A stretch of 64,000 nt of DNA from Butyrivibrio sp. MC2021 (GTDB lineage Bacteria > Bacillota > Clostridia > Lachnospirales > Lachnospiraceae). Under the pieces are notes generated by a model, which had not been told where the DNA came from, made no database searches, and worked only from the letters and a program-made list of their open reading frames with translations. Each line of letters opens with the position of its first letter. The first letter of the stretch is position 1. Shown here piece by piece: positions 63,378 to 64,000 of this stretch. The translations under genes were made by a program, and so were the position numbers. Where the stretch lies: contig NZ_JHXX01000002.1 in assembly GCF_000621605.1 (NCBI RefSeq), positions 124,001-188,000 on the forward strand, in the 5' to 3' direction.

Positions 63378-63382
63378 AATCC

Positions 63383-63502
63383 AACGCAAAGAGCGTCCAT
63401 TGGCATCGGTGAAACGTAAGTCACCCTAGCTGTGGACGCTCTTATTTTTTCTTATCTTTATTGCTAATACGAACGAAAATGCTTTTATGGCAAAAGATTT
63501 TT
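63383..63502 (+). repeat. Structured intergenic repeat, copy 5 (internal deletion)
   Basis: Keeps the outer stem AAGAGCGTCC/GGACGCTCTT, inner GGTGA/TCACC hairpin, T-run and the GGCAAAAGATTTTT end, but lacks the GCGAAAGC and third hairpins (about 100 nt deleted). TACAAT at 63505-63510 follows, as in copy 4. Confidence 0.85.
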
Positions 63503-63579
63503 GTTACAATGGAATAAGCGTATTCCTGGGAAGCAGGAGCTGGGGCTCTGATGCTGAAAAAAACTAATTGGGGGTAACT

Positions 63580-64000
63580 ATGAAAATACTTATTGTTGGA
63601 AACGGATTTGATTTGGAACATAAATTGGGAACTCAGTACACTCAGTTTATGGACTTTGTAAAATGGATTACGACAAGAGAATATCCTATTCCAGAGGGCA
63701 AATGGAAAGATGATGCTGAGAAGCTCAAGAAATACAATATAGATACATATGAGAAACTTTCTTCATCAAATCCCCAAATAATAAAAGAATTTAATGAACT
63801 TATTAAGGACAATTTTTGGTTACATCATTTTGAAAAGGTTAGAGGAGAAAACAATAAAACATGGATTGACTTTGAAAGTGAAGTAGCTTCATTAATGAGG
63901 GTGATTGAGAAGTTCAGAGAAGCGTATCTTAATCGTGCTACATTCGAAAACGAAGCATTGGATAGTACAGATGAGGAACGATTTTTTTATTTATCAGTTA
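63580..64000 (+). CDS. abiH: Second AbiH-family protein (3' end outside window)
   Basis: ATG 63580 behind TTGGGGG begins MKILIVGNGFDLEHKLGTQY, the AbiH N-terminal signature. NKTWIDFESEVASLMRVIEKF corresponds to the NWIDFETEISEII segment of the AbiH at 50108. About 140 codons are visible and the frame stays open to the window end. The two AbiH proteins are clearly diverged paralogues or independent acquisitions, not a recent duplication. It follows repeat copy 5 and could be the next cassette of the array. Confidence 0.82.
   Translation, partial: MKILIVGNGFDLEHKLGTQYTQFMDFVKWITTREYPIPEGKWKDDAEKLKKYNIDTYEKLSSSNPQIIKEFNELIKDNFWLHHFEKVRGENNKTWIDFESEVASLMRVIEKFREAYLNRATFENEALDSTDEERFFYLSV

Noticed and set aside
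42137-63502. Repeats as integron attC sites
   Set aside because: They lack consistent RYYYAAC/GTTRRRY core sites at the two ends, and no IntI-type integrase is present in the window; the layout only superficially resembles a superintegron.
42137-63502. Repeats as CRISPR
   Set aside because: Only five copies of ~220 nt with kilobase gene-containing intervals; no short regularly spaced repeats and no cas genes.

Overview
The window looks like part of a Gram-positive Clostridia chromosome, most probably a Lachnospiraceae rumen or gut bacterium of the Butyrivibrio/Pseudobutyrivibrio type. This rests on gene content and order only: a fmt-metallopeptidase-rsmB-rlmN-PP2C-PASTA kinase-rsgA run, GH43 and GH5 glycosidases, a large clostripain-type secreted protease, macrodomain/VWA/Nudix neighbours, Rpn-type transposase nucleases, and strong AGGAGG ribosome binding sites with frequent TTG and GTG starts. 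No rRNA, tRNA or CRISPR array was seen.

Region 1 (1-24.1 kb) is ordinary chromosome read mostly rightward. It holds the 3' end of a GH43 glycosidase, a tnpB-less IS200/IS605-like remnant, the translation/rRNA-modification/Ser-Thr phosphorylation operon (fmt to rsgA), a histidine phosphatase, methylglyoxal synthase, a two-component system, nagA, a phosphoribosyltransferase-like gene, two divergently read c-di-GMP proteins, a patatin, a GH5 glycosidase and an old-yellow-enzyme oxidoreductase.

Region 2 (24.1-38.9 kb) starts with a 2369-residue secreted protein carrying two complete clostripain (C11) domains and Ig-like repeats, then an ABC-F ATPase. A scar of gene fragments follows (DUF4143 ATPase tail, 27-codon tail of an RNA 2'-phosphotransferase KptA), then a macrodomain-HTH protein, a VWA protein, a Nudix hydrolase, acylphosphatase and a frameshifted cell-wall-binding protein.

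Region 3 (38.9-64 kb) is an accessory island, visibly more AT-rich and full of broken genes and defence-type genes. It has a Mor-like regulator, a zinc-ribbon/SPFH pair, an isochorismatase-like hydrolase, an Rpn nuclease, a MutT-type Nudix protein, a deleted ATPase preceded by helically phased 10-bp repeats, a TIR-membrane-propeller protein, a probable toxin with a Panacea-type antitoxin, two AbiH proteins, a J-domain protein, an HNH / PLD-helicase-DUF3427 / methyltransferase operon, a GIY-YIG-DUF2075 helicase, a MazG-like pyrophosphohydrolase, a PIN-like membrane-anchored coiled-coil protein and a NERD protein. 

The most striking unexplained feature is a ~220-nt intergenic repeat, present five times in the same orientation (42137, 57542, 59918, 62486, 63383). 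It folds into a long bracketing stem with an inner hairpin, then a T-run, then a GNRA-capped hairpin. One copy has a compensatory base-pair change. The copies sit after accessory genes and separate them into one- or two-gene cassettes, so the element is a candidate structured RNA/terminator and recombination module of the island.
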